This document shows, in pieces, positions 53,084 through 60,270 of a stretch of 62,524 nucleotides of DNA. The notes beneath the pieces were generated by a model, which did no database searches, was not told the DNA's origin, and saw only the letters and a program-made list of their open reading frames with translations. The first letter of the stretch is position 1; the number at the start of each line of letters is the position of its first letter. The stretch spans positions 1-62,524 of the forward strand of contig JAAVZX010000026.1 of the NCBI GenBank assembly GCA_022791875.1. The letters are read 5' to 3'. The translations under genes and the position numbers were made by a program. Source of the DNA: Oscillibacter sp. GTDB lineage: Bacteria > Bacillota > Clostridia > Oscillospirales > Oscillospiraceae.

Positions 53084-53131
53084 CACGCCCAGCAACCGCC
53101 ATCAAGGGGAACGGAGGCCCCAAATAGAGAG

Positions 53132-53230
53132 TGATCTGCCAGGGTCCAGGGAGGCGCACGCCTCCCTGGTGGGAGTCCAGAGGGCAAAGCCCTCTGGCCG
53201 CCGGAGGCCCCCCGTCCCCCGCAGGGCAGG
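53132..53230 (+). repeat. Dispersed palindromic element, copy F
   Basis: TGATCTGCC head, hairpin 1 CCAGGGAGGC/GCAC/complement, hairpin 2 CCAGAGGGC/AAA/complement, GCCGCCGGAGGC block and CCCCCGTCCCCCGCAGGGCAG tail. It lies between rsgA and the small spore-related genes. Confidence 0.85.
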
Positions 53231-53309
53231 CCTGCAGAATTTTCGATAGCACGGCACCATGGAGGCCGGTGGTGTATATACTGGGAAAGAGGGAAGGAGG
53301 TGCGGTCTG

Positions 53310-53480
53310 ATGTGTGGGAGAGGCGGGTGGAATGGCGGGGGCGGGTGCCGGCTGCTGGGGATATTTTCTGTGGCTCTGGGGGCTGGGATTCTGATTGCCG
53401 CTATTTTTCCGGTAGGTGTGCTGCTGTTTTTGGTGGCGTTCCTTTTGATAAGCTGCGGCTGCGCCTGCTGCCGCAGGTGA
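53310..53480 (+). CDS. 56-residue cysteine-rich membrane peptide upstream of spoVM
   Basis: Gly/Cys-rich start (CGRGGWNGGGGCRLLG), one long hydrophobic segment (about 16-49; IFSVALGAGILIAAIFPVGVLLFLVAFLLI) and a Cys cluster at the end (SCGCACCRR). GGAAGGAGGTG at 53292-53302 gives ATG 53310; two earlier in-frame starts have no ribosome site. It ends 14 bases before the SpoVM-like gene and could be co-expressed in the mother cell. Not recognised; a spore-envelope membrane peptide is only a guess from position. Confidence 0.55.
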   Translation: MCGRGGWNGGGGCRLLGIFSVALGAGILIAAIFPVGVLLFLVAFLLISCGCACCRR

Positions 53481-53494
53481 AAGGGGGGAGTGGA

Positions 53495-53569
53495 GTGAAT
53501 ATCGTGGTTTGGAAATCGCCGAAGATGCTGCGGGGCATCCTGCGGAAATTGTTCGGGGTGAAGGCATAA
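53495..53569 (+). CDS. spoVM: SpoVM-like 24-residue amphipathic spore-coat anchor peptide
   Basis: A 24-codon gene from GTG 53495 with AAGGGGGGAG at 53481-53490. Against B. subtilis SpoVM as I remember it (26 residues), identical positions are M1, K7, P9, K10, L12, G14, I15, R17 and G21; the helix-kinking Pro9 and the basic face (K7, K10, R13, R17, K18, K23) are kept. SpoVM recognises the curved forespore membrane and anchors SpoIVA. In B. subtilis spoVM also lies just downstream of the prpC-prkC-rsgA string. Here sipL follows and spoIVA is 4.3 kb away. The gene is short enough to escape most gene finders. Confidence 0.8.
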   Translation: MNIVVWKSPKMLRGILRKLFGVKA

Positions 53570-53592
53570 GCGGGCCCGGCGGTTCATAGAGT
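53564..53592 (+). promoter_or_regulatory. Sigma-E-like promoter of sipL
   Basis: GCATAA (53564-53569, overlapping the spoVM stop), 15 bases, CATAGAGT (53585-53592). Transcription would begin near 53599, which rules out the ATG at 53598 and supports ATG 53640 as the sipL start. Confidence 0.8.
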
Positions 53593-53639
53593 AGGACATG
53601 ACAATCTGTGAACTGGCGGGAAAGGAAGGATTCTTCACC

Positions 53640-55181
53640 ATGGAACTGGAACTGAAAAAAGAGTGCTTGGAGGTCTACGAGACAGGGGGCGAGGCCACCC
53701 TGACGCAGGAGGAGACGGCGGAAACCATCGTGCCGGACTACTGCCCCGATATCGCGCGGATCATCAAAACGGACGGGAAGGTCTTCCTGCACAGCCGGGA
53801 ACTGCGGGACGGGAAGGCGGAGCTGTCCGGGACCGTTCGAGTGACGGTGCTGTACACGCCGGACGGGGAGGGGGGCGTGCGGACGCTGGAGTTCGCCATG
53901 CCGTTCACGGTGGAGAGCGACGGGCGGAGCCTGCCCAACTGCCAGCACCTGACGGCGGAGACGGAGGCGGAATTCCTCGAGGCGCGGATGCTGAACCCGC
54001 GGAAGATTTTCACGCACTGCAAGCTGGTGACCCATCTCACCGGCTACCAGCGCACGGAGCTGAGCTTTTGCACCGGAACGGAGGCGGGGGCGGAGCTGTG
54101 CGTGGAGAAGAAGCAGGAGCGGCAGCACGCAATCCTGCTGACGCACATAGCTGAAAAGGACTTCACCTTTACAGAGGAGATGAACCTTTCGCCGGGGCGG
54201 GAGGGGGCGGCGGAACTGCTGACCAGCCAGATTTCCAGCACGGTGACGGAGACGAAGATTGTGGGGAGCAAGCTGATCTTCAAAGGCATTTTCTCCATCA
54301 GCCTCCTGTACCGCACGGCGGACGGGGACTGCAATTCCAGCAGCGCGGAGCTGCCCTTCTCGCAGATCATGGAGGTAGAGGGCGCGGCGGAAGGCGCGGC
54401 GGCAGCGCTCCAGCTGCAATTGACGGGCACGGACCTCCAAATCGACGGCGACGACCCGGAAGGCCGTCAGATCGCGGTGACGCTGTACCTCCACGCCACG
54501 GCCCTCCTGCGGGAGGAACAGGACCTGACGCTGCTGAGCGACCTGTACTCCACGGCCTATGACCTGACCTACGAGGCCGCGCCGCTGACGCTGACCAGCC
54601 TCTGCGAAACCCTGAACCGCCGTCAGACGGTGCGGGAGGTGCTGGAGATCGGCGTGGTGGCGGATTCCATTCTGGCCCTGTCGGCAGTCTGCGGGCCGGT
54701 GTCCGTGAGCCGGGAGGGGCATACCGCCGCCGTGCTGCGCACGGGCGTGACGGTGCAAGCCATGTACCTAGACGAGGGGGGCGTGCCCCTGGTGGCGGAG
54801 CGCTGCATCGACGTGAACTGCCAACTGGAGCTGCCGGAGGACAGCCGCGTGACGGCGCGGGCGGTCTGCACCGAGGAGGTGCAGGGGACTCTGGGGGACC
54901 GGGGGATCGAGGTGCGGTTCCCGGTGGACTTCCGGGTTGAGGCGGCTTCGCGGGTGAAAAAGGTCTGTATCTCTGCGGTGAAGCTGGACACGGAGGCGGT
55001 GAAGGATATGGCGGGGGCGCCGTCCTTGGTGCTGCGGTGTCTGGGGAAGCAGGAGACGGCTTGGGATTTGGCGAAAAAGTACAATACTACTATCAGCGCG
55101 ATTCTTTCGGCGAATCAGTTGGAGCAGGAGGGGGAGATTCCTTTGGAGAAGTTGCTGCTGATTCCTCGGAAGAGGGCGTGA
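53640..55181 (+). CDS. sipL: SipL-type spore coat morphogenetic protein (DUF3794/SPOCS + LysM)
   Basis: 513 residues. The first two-thirds hold DUF3794/SPOCS beta domains (VYETGGEATLTQEETAETIVPDYCPDIARIIKTDGKVFLHSRE; later IVGSKLIFKGIFSISLLY and GVTVQAMYLDEGGVPLVAERCIDVNCQLE). The C-terminus is a LysM domain (about 465-511; ETAWDLAKKYNTTISAILSANQL...LLLIPRKRA). This is the layout of C. difficile SipL, which binds SpoIVA and stands in for B. subtilis SpoVID. AAGGAAGG at 53621-53628 and the promoter position select ATG 53640. SpoVM-like and SpoIVA genes nearby complete the basement layer of the coat. Confidence 0.9.
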   Translation: MELELKKECLEVYETGGEATLTQEETAETIVPDYCPDIARIIKTDGKVFLHSRELRDGKAELSGTVRVTVLYTPDGEGGVRTLEFAMPFTVESDGRSLPNCQHLTAETEAEFLEARMLNPRKIFTHCKLVTHLTGYQRTELSFCTGTEAGAELCVEKKQERQHAILLTHIAEKDFTFTEEMNLSPGREGAAELLTSQISSTVTETKIVGSKLIFKGIFSISLLYRTADGDCNSSSAELPFSQIMEVEGAAEGAAAALQLQLTGTDLQIDGDDPEGRQIAVTLYLHATALLREEQDLTLLSDLYSTAYDLTYEAAPLTLTSLCETLNRRQTVREVLEIGVVADSILALSAVCGPVSVSREGHTAAVLRTGVTVQAMYLDEGGVPLVAERCIDVNCQLELPEDSRVTARAVCTEEVQGTLGDRGIEVRFPVDFRVEAASRVKKVCISAVKLDTEAVKDMAGAPSLVLRCLGKQETAWDLAKKYNTTISAILSANQLEQEGEIPLEKLLLIPRKRA

Positions 55182-55187
55182 GTTTAG

Positions 55188-55221
55188 AAAAAAGCAGACG
55201 GAAGAACCGTCTGCTTTTTTC
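55188..55221. terminator. Bidirectional terminator between sipL and the ABC operon
   Basis: GCAGACGG (55194-55201), loop AAGAA, CCGTCTGC (55207-55214), flanked by AAAAAA on one side and TTTTTT on the other. Confidence 0.92.
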
Positions 55222-55222
55222 T

Positions 55223-55264
55223 TTGCCTCCGGCGGCCAGCCCTTTGAAAAGGGCTGGACCCCAA
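55223..55264 (-). repeat. Truncated palindromic element (copy H)
   Basis: Only hairpin 2 and the GCCTCCGGCGGCC block remain: CCAGCCCTTT/G/AAAAGGGCTGG, then ACCCC. It is inverted relative to copy A and lies between the terminator and the end of the ABC ATPase gene. Confidence 0.6.
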
Positions 55265-55267
55265 ACT

Positions 55268-56035
55268 TTAACTTTCGGAGTAGCGCGCCAGAAACTGCTT
55301 CGTTCGCTCCATCTGCGGGTGATCGATCACCTCTTTCGGATCGCCCTGCTCCACAATCACGCCGCCGTCCATGAAGATGACCTGATCCGCCACGTCCCGC
55401 GCGAACGCCATCTCGTGGGTCACGATGATCATGGTGGTTTTCTGCTCCGCCAGGGCGCGGATCACGCGGAGGACCTCCCCCGTCAGCTCCGGGTCCAGAG
55501 CGCTGGTGGGCTCGTCGAAGCAGAGGATATCCGGGTGCAGGGCAAGCGCCCGCGCGATTGCCACCCGCTGCTGCTGGCCGCCGGAGAGCTGGTGCGGGTA
55601 GTGGTCCGCGCGGTCCGCCAGGCCCATCTGGGCCAACAGGTCACGGCCTGCCTTGACGATGCTCTCCTTGCCCTCGCCGCCCCGCTCCTTCGCCAGGAGT
55701 TCCCGGGCCAGGGTGACGTTTTGCAGCGCCGTATACTGGGGGAAGAGGTTGAAGTTCTGGAAGACCAGGCCGAAGTGCAGGCGTTTTTTGCGGATCTCGC
55801 TTTCGGCCTGGGTTTTGGGATCGTTGGCGTTGAAGATGACGTTTCCCTTGACGGCGATGGAGCCGTGGTCGGGGCGCTCCAGGAAGTTGAGGCAGCGGAG
55901 GAGGGTGGTTTTTCCGGAGCCGGAGGAGCCGATGATGGAGAGGGCCTGGCCCTGTTCCAGGGAAAAGCTGATGTCGTTCAGGACCTGGGTGGAGCCGAAG
56001 TGCTTTTCGATGTGTTGGACTTCTAAGATAGACAT
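55268..56035 (-). CDS. Polar amino-acid ABC transporter, ATP-binding protein
   Basis: 255 residues. Walker A IGSSGSGKTTLLRCLN, Q-loop region FGLVFQNFNLFPQYTALQNVTLA, signature LSGGQQQRVAIARALA, Walker B ILCFDEPTSALDPEL, and H-loop MIIVTHEMAFARDVAD. This is the GlnQ/TcyC/ArtM class. It lies last in a three-gene minus-strand operon (binding protein, permease, ATPase), the usual composition for polar amino-acid uptake. GGAGG lies seven bases before its ATG. Confidence 0.94.
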   Translation of the reverse strand: MSILEVQHIEKHFGSTQVLNDISFSLEQGQALSIIGSSGSGKTTLLRCLNFLERPDHGSIAVKGNVIFNANDPKTQAESEIRKKRLHFGLVFQNFNLFPQYTALQNVTLARELLAKERGGEGKESIVKAGRDLLAQMGLADRADHYPHQLSGGQQQRVAIARALALHPDILCFDEPTSALDPELTGEVLRVIRALAEQKTTMIIVTHEMAFARDVADQVIFMDGGVIVEQGDPKEVIDHPQMERTKQFLARYSES

Positions 56036-56045
56036 GACGGCCTCC

Positions 56046-56696
56046 TTAACGGAAATAGTCCAGCCTGCGCTCGAACCAGCCGAACAGCAGGGTCAGTGCG
56101 CCCACGAAGACCAGGAAGAAGATGGCGGTGGAGAAGAGGGGCCAGATGAGGCCCTTGGCGGTGTATTCACCGGCGGTCATGATAATCTCTTTGTTGGAGA
56201 TGATTCGCGCGAGAGAGGTGTCCTTTACAAGGGTGATAATCTCGTTGCCCATGGGGGGCACGATGCGCTTTACCACCTGGAGCAGCGTAACCTTGAAGAA
56301 AATCTGGGGTTTTGTCATGCCCAGGACCTGACCGGCCTCGTACTGCCCTCTGGGGATTGCCTCGATGCCGCCCCGGAAGATTTCGGCAAAGTAGCAGGCG
56401 TAGTTAATCACGAAGGCCACAACAGCGGCCACCAGACGTCCGTTGCTGATGGCGGACCAAGGATTTCCTAAATTCATCAGGCCGGGTCCATTAAAAATGA
56501 TCAAGAGCTGGAGCATCAAGGGCGTACCCCGAATGATCCAGACGAAGGTTTTGACGAGCCAGGACAGGGGCTTGAAGCGGCTCATGGAGCCGAAGCAGAT
56601 CAGCAGTCCCAGGGGGATGGAGAAGAGCAGGGTCAGTCCGAAAAGCTGGCAGTTGATAACGAAGCCCTCGCACAGACGGTTCAGGATTACGCTCAT
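56046..56696 (-). CDS. Polar amino-acid ABC transporter, permease
   Basis: 216 residues with about five membrane helices. The HisM/GlnP-type coupling loop is clear: YFAEIFRGGIEAIPRGQYEAGQVLGMTKPQIFFKVTLLQVVKRIVPPMGNEIITLVKDTSL. IIRGTPLMLQLLII is a further family mark. GAGGTG seven bases upstream places the start at ATG 56696 rather than at 56711. It spans the inner membrane between the lipoprotein and the ATPase. Confidence 0.93.
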   Translation of the reverse strand: MSVILNRLCEGFVINCQLFGLTLLFSIPLGLLICFGSMSRFKPLSWLVKTFVWIIRGTPLMLQLLIIFNGPGLMNLGNPWSAISNGRLVAAVVAFVINYACYFAEIFRGGIEAIPRGQYEAGQVLGMTKPQIFFKVTLLQVVKRIVPPMGNEIITLVKDTSLARIISNKEIIMTAGEYTAKGLIWPLFSTAIFFLVFVGALTLLFGWFERRLDYFR

Positions 56697-56772
56697 ATGT
56701 TCACACCTCATAAGACACGCTTATGGGACAAGGGAAGAAGATCCCCCTGTCCCATAAAGCGAATATGTTTTC

Positions 56773-57687
56773 TTAGTCCGCCAGTTCCAGGCCGTACTGG
56801 TCGGCCAGGGCCTTGAGGGAGCCGTCGGCCACCATCTCGGCGAAGATTTCGTTCACAGCGTCCCGCACATCGGAGCCCTTGCGGAAGGCCACGCCGTAGT
56901 TCTCCACGGCCAGCTCATCCACGATCTCCAGGTCGTCGTAGTTGGTGCCCTCGCCGGTCATGGCGTTGGCCAGGGTCATGTCGAGAATGGCGGCGTCGGC
57001 GGTTCCGGACTTGACCTCCATGAGGCATTCGGTCTGGACGCTCTTGCCCACGTAATTGGCCTGGGCCAGGTTGGCGTCGGGTTCGGTTTCATCGTTGCCG
57101 AGAATCTGGGTTTCACCGGCGGAGCCGATTTCCGCCACTACGGTTTTGCCAATCAGGGAAGAGGTGTCGGTGTACTCGGTTCCGGACTTGACCACCACGA
57201 CCTGGGCGTTCTTCACGTAAGGAACGGTGCAGTTCATGTTGGCCTCCCGGTCAGCGTCCAGGGTCAGGCCGTTCCAGATGCAGTCAATGGACTTGCCCGC
57301 CAGCTCGACCTCCTTCGTCTCCCAGATAATCTCCTGGAACTCCGGCTCAACGCCCAGGCGCTCGCAGACGGCGCGGGCCAGCTCGGTATCGAAGCCGGTG
57401 AAGTTGCCGTCGTCGTCGGTGTAGTTCATGGGCTCGTAGACGGTGTAGCCGATGACCATCTTGCCGTTGTTCTGGATGTAAGCCAGGTCGCTGTCGGCGT
57501 CCGCCTGATCGGCGTCGCCGGCGTCTTCGCCGGGCGTACCGGCATCCGCGCCGGAAGAGGGGGCGTCCGTGCCTCCGGCGTTTCCGGAGTCCGCGGAAGA
57601 ACCGGAACCGGAGCCGCCGCCGCAGGCGGCCAGAGACAGGACCAGGGCAAGGGCCAGCAGAAGGGCCCCGAGCTTCTTTTTCATCAT
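56773..57687 (-). CDS. Polar amino-acid ABC transporter, substrate-binding lipoprotein
   Basis: 304 residues. Signal peptide with lipobox (LLALALVLSLAAC), then a Gly/Ser/Ala/Asp-rich linker to about residue 75, then the family 3 solute-binding fold (NNGKMVIGYTVYEPMNYTDDDGNFTGFDTELARAVCERLGVEPEF; IDCIWNGLTLDADR; LIGKTVVAEIGSAGE; VAFRKGSDVRDAVNEIF). The ligand is probably a polar amino acid or cystine; the exact one cannot be read. GGAGG at 57694-57698 suits ATG 57687 (ATG 57684 is equally possible). Confidence 0.92.
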   Translation of the reverse strand: MMKKKLGALLLALALVLSLAACGGGSGSGSSADSGNAGGTDAPSSGADAGTPGEDAGDADQADADSDLAYIQNNGKMVIGYTVYEPMNYTDDDGNFTGFDTELARAVCERLGVEPEFQEIIWETKEVELAGKSIDCIWNGLTLDADREANMNCTVPYVKNAQVVVVKSGTEYTDTSSLIGKTVVAEIGSAGETQILGNDETEPDANLAQANYVGKSVQTECLMEVKSGTADAAILDMTLANAMTGEGTNYDDLEIVDELAVENYGVAFRKGSDVRDAVNEIFAEMVADGSLKALADQYGLELAD

Positions 57688-57704
57688 ATTCATCCTCCAA
57701 ACAG

Positions 57705-57721
57705 GAACGGCAGCGCCGTTC
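57705..57721 (-). promoter_or_regulatory. Leader hairpin before the binding-protein ribosome site
   Basis: Perfect 7-bp stem GAACGGC (57705-57711), loop AGC, GCCGTTC (57715-57721), within the short leader and without a T-run. It may stabilise the mRNA 5' end. Confidence 0.35.
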
Positions 57722-57737
57722 ATTTTAGTGCATTAGT

Positions 57738-57766
57738 AGTTTACCACGCTAAAGCATCCCTGTAAA
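57738..57766 (-). promoter_or_regulatory. Promoter of the amino-acid ABC operon
   Basis: On the minus strand TTTACA (57766-57761), 17 bases, TAAACT (57743-57738). It diverges from the spoIVA promoter. Confidence 0.6.
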
Positions 57767-57840
57767 TACAAAAAACCGCCGAATCACGCCGGAAACTGAT
57801 GCCTCTTTTTTGTGTACTTCCGCTAAAGCGAGACGGGCTG

Positions 57841-57869
57841 TCATACTTTCCTCCCGCCGGACATAGAGT
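57841..57869 (+). promoter_or_regulatory. Sigma-E-like promoter of spoIVA
   Basis: TCATAC (57841-57846), 15 bases, CATAGAGT (57862-57869), 39 bases before the start codon. The -10 octamer and spacing are identical to those of spoIIIAA and sipL. Confidence 0.82.
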
Positions 57870-57908
57870 TGAACCAGGAATACGGAGCGGAAAAAAGGAC
57901 GGGATGCT

Positions 57909-59384
57909 ATGAATACGACTATCTATCAGAATATCGCCACCCGCACGGCGGGAGATATTTACATCGGCGTGGTGGGGCCGGTGCGGACGGGAAAGTCCAC
58001 CTTCATCAAGCGCTTCATGGAAACCCAGGTGATTCCCAATATTGAGAATGTGTACCGCAAGGAGCGGGCGCGGGACGAACTGCCCCAGAGCGGCTCGGGC
58101 CGCACCATCATGACGGCGGAGCCGAAGTTTGTCCCGGAGGAAGCGGCTCAGGTGCAGCTCCCGGACGGGGCCTCCTTCTCGGTGCGTCTGATTGACTGCG
58201 TGGGCTACATGGTCCGCGGGGCCATCGGCCAGTTTGAGGACGACGCCCCCAGGATGGTCACCACGCCCTGGTACGACCACGAGATTCCCATGACGGAGGC
58301 GGCGGAAATCGGCACCCGCAAGGTCATCACGGAGCACTCCACCATCGGCATTGTGATCACCACCGACGGCACGATTTCCGACATCGCCAGAGAGGACTAC
58401 CTGGAGGCGGAAGAGCGCGTGATCCGGGAACTCCAGGATCTGGGAAAGCCCTTCATTGTCCTCCTGAACTCCGCAGACCCCAAATCGGACAGGGCGGACG
58501 CCATCGCCAGAGACATTTCGGCCCGCTATGAGGTGAACTGCGTCCCGGTGAACTGCCTGGAGCTGGGAGAAGAGGACGTAGCGGACATCCTAAAGGCGGT
58601 CCTCTACGAGTTCCCCATGCAGGAGCTGGACCTGTTCCTGCCCCCGTGGGTAGACGCCCTCCCGCCGGATCACCCCATCAAGTCCAGCCTCTACGAGGCG
58701 GTCCGCGAGAGCACGGCCCAGCTCCAGCACATCCGGGAAGTAGACGGCGTGATAGCGGCCCTGGGCGAATGCGAGAACATCAGCGGCGCGCAGATCACCT
58801 CCATCGACCTGGGCACCGGCGTAGCCGCCGCCTCCCTGGCCCTCCCGAGGGAACTGTTCTACCACACCCTATCAGAGCAGTCCGGCTTCGAGGTAGGCGA
58901 CGACGGCGACTTAATGAGCCTCTTAACCCGCCTGGCACAAGTAAAAGCGGAATACGACAAAGTAGCAGGCGCCCTAAAGGACGTACGCGAAACCGGCTAC
59001 GGAATCGTAGTCCCCAGCATCGACGAACTCCAGCTTGAGGAACCGGAGATCATGAAGCAGGGAGGCCGCTACGGCGTGAAGCTGAAAGCCAGCGCCCCCA
59101 GCATCCACATGATCCGCGCCGACATCGAAACCGCCGTCTCCCCCATCGTCGGCAACGAAAAGCAATCCGAAGACATGGTAAACTACCTCCTCCAGGAATT
59201 CGAGGGCGACACCGGCAAAATCTGGCAGTCCAACATCTTCGGCCGCAGCTTCCACGAACTCGTCAGCGACGACCTCCAGGCCAAACTCAAACGAATGCCC
59301 GAAGACGCGCGGAAAAAGCTGCAAGAAACGTTGACGCGCATCATTAACGAAGGCAGCGGGGGACTCATCTGTATTATACTCTGA
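57909..59384 (+). CDS. spoIVA: Stage IV sporulation protein A (coat basement ATPase)
   Basis: 491 residues, usual length. Cytoskeleton-like ATPase that polymerises on the forespore surface as the base of the coat. N-terminal Walker A IGVVGPVRTGKSTFIKRFM, TMTAEPKF-like IMTAEPKFVP, IDCVGYMVRGA and VITTDGTISDI (Walker B/switch-like), VLLNSADPKSDRADA. The C-terminal end GGLICIIL is the conserved membrane/SpoVM-interaction tail. AAAGGACGGG precedes ATG 57909. It should be made in the mother cell from the sigma-E-like promoter. Confidence 0.97.
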   Translation: MNTTIYQNIATRTAGDIYIGVVGPVRTGKSTFIKRFMETQVIPNIENVYRKERARDELPQSGSGRTIMTAEPKFVPEEAAQVQLPDGASFSVRLIDCVGYMVRGAIGQFEDDAPRMVTTPWYDHEIPMTEAAEIGTRKVITEHSTIGIVITTDGTISDIAREDYLEAEERVIRELQDLGKPFIVLLNSADPKSDRADAIARDISARYEVNCVPVNCLELGEEDVADILKAVLYEFPMQELDLFLPPWVDALPPDHPIKSSLYEAVRESTAQLQHIREVDGVIAALGECENISGAQITSIDLGTGVAAASLALPRELFYHTLSEQSGFEVGDDGDLMSLLTRLAQVKAEYDKVAGALKDVRETGYGIVVPSIDELQLEEPEIMKQGGRYGVKLKASAPSIHMIRADIETAVSPIVGNEKQSEDMVNYLLQEFEGDTGKIWQSNIFGRSFHELVSDDLQAKLKRMPEDARKKLQETLTRIINEGSGGLICIIL

Positions 59385-59425
59385 TGCCTACGGGGGGTTG
59401 CCAGCCGGGCTTCCGGCCTCCGGCG

Positions 59426-59453
59426 GCTTCCTTTTCTCGAGAGAAAAGGAAGC
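59426..59453. repeat. 28-bp perfect palindrome (second hairpin family)
   Basis: GCTTCCTTTTCTC (59426-59438), GA, GAGAAAAGGAAGC (59441-59453). It lies in the gap after spoIVA, preceded by GGCCTCCGGCGGC wording that also occurs in the first repeat family. Related to 12525-12553. Confidence 0.7.
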
Positions 59454-59523
59454 GAAAAGAGCTTTAACTCGACGCGAATCCGGTGGGTGATGGGGCCTCT
59501 GCGTCTGAGTGGTGGTTAAAGCG

Positions 59524-59560
59524 TTCCGCAAGGCTTTTGCCTTGCGGAATGTTTTTATTT
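59524..59560. terminator. Terminator between spoIVA and ogt
   Basis: TTCCGCAAGGC (59524-59534), loop TTTT, GCCTTGCGGAA (59539-59549), then TGTTTTTATTTTTG on the plus strand. Its T-run covers the last codons of ogt, so on the minus strand it ends ogt as well. Confidence 0.85.
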
Positions 59561-60025
59561 TTGCTCCAGGATCAGCAGGTACTGCTTGCGCGCTGTGCCG
59601 CCGGCGTAGCCGGTCAGGCTTCCGCCAGTGCCCAGGACGCGGTGGCAGGGGATCAGAATCGAAATGGGATTGTGCCCCACCGCACCCCCGACCGCCCGCG
59701 GGGACGACCCCAGCGCCTCCGCTAACTCCTTGTAAGTGCGCGTCTCCCCATACGGAATTTCCCCCAGCAGCTTCCATACGCTCTGCCGGAACGCGCTCCC
59801 CTTCGGCGCAAGCGCTGGAAGGGGAGGGAGCGCCCCCTTTGCAAAATAAGCCTCCAGCCACGCCTCCGCCTCCCGAAAGACGGGAAGGGCGGCGTTTTCC
59901 TCAGCGCCGGAATCCAGCCCCGCGGCAAAATATTTCTGCCCCTCCAGCCAAAGCCCCGTCAGCGCCTGACCATCCGAGGCCAGCAGCAGCGTCCCAACAG
60001 GCGATTCAACCGTCGTTCGATACAC
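59555..60025 (-). CDS. ogt: Methylated-DNA--protein-cysteine methyltransferase
   Basis: 156 residues; suicide repair protein for O6-methylguanine. The active-site loop is ISILIPCHRVLGTGG with the acceptor Cys. FRQSVWKLLGEIPYGETRTYKELAEALGSSPRAVGGAVGHNP contains the helix-turn-helix and Arg finger; the end is LTGYAGGTARKQYLL. The start is GTG 60025 with AAGGAGGGA upstream. It stands alone; no Ada regulatory domain is attached. Confidence 0.95.
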   Translation of the reverse strand: MYRTTVESPVGTLLLASDGQALTGLWLEGQKYFAAGLDSGAEENAALPVFREAEAWLEAYFAKGALPPLPALAPKGSAFRQSVWKLLGEIPYGETRTYKELAEALGSSPRAVGGAVGHNPISILIPCHRVLGTGGSLTGYAGGTARKQYLLILEQK

Positions 60026-60138
60026 AAGAATCCCTCCTTAAATAGCACTTATGTTTCTATTATATCACAGCCCGAGAGAACTTGCAAGACCATAGAAAGC
60101 GTGATATCATAATAGAAGCAGGAAGTCAAAGCAAAGAG

Positions 60139-60240
60139 TGATCTGCCAGGGTCCAGGGAGGCGCTTGCCTCCCTGGTGGGGTCCAGGGGCCGTGCGAAAA
60201 ACCCCTGGCCGCCGGAGGCCCCCCGTCCCCCGTAGGCAGG
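60139..60240 (+). repeat. Dispersed palindromic element, copy G
   Basis: TGATCTGCC head; hairpin 1 CCAGGGAGGC/GCTT/complement; hairpin 2 CCAGGGG with an enlarged loop (CCGTGCGAAAAA) before CCCCTGG; GCCGCCGGAGGC block; tail CCCCCCGTCCCCCGTAGGCAGG. It lies between divergent ogt and coaX and ends about 13 bases before the coaX ribosome site. Confidence 0.85.
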
Positions 60241-60270
60241 CACTTTAGCGCAGGAAGGGAGTATGAAACT

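Noticed and set aside
53300..53569. An 89-residue frame starting at 53300 and reading through into the SpoVM-like sequence
   Set aside because: It reads the 56-residue gene out of frame, with no hydrophobic pattern and no ribosome site at its start; the GTG at 53495 has its own strong site.
53598..53639. ATG 53598 as the sipL start
   Set aside because: It lies at the expected transcription start of the CATAGAGT promoter and has no ribosome site; ATG 53640 fits both.
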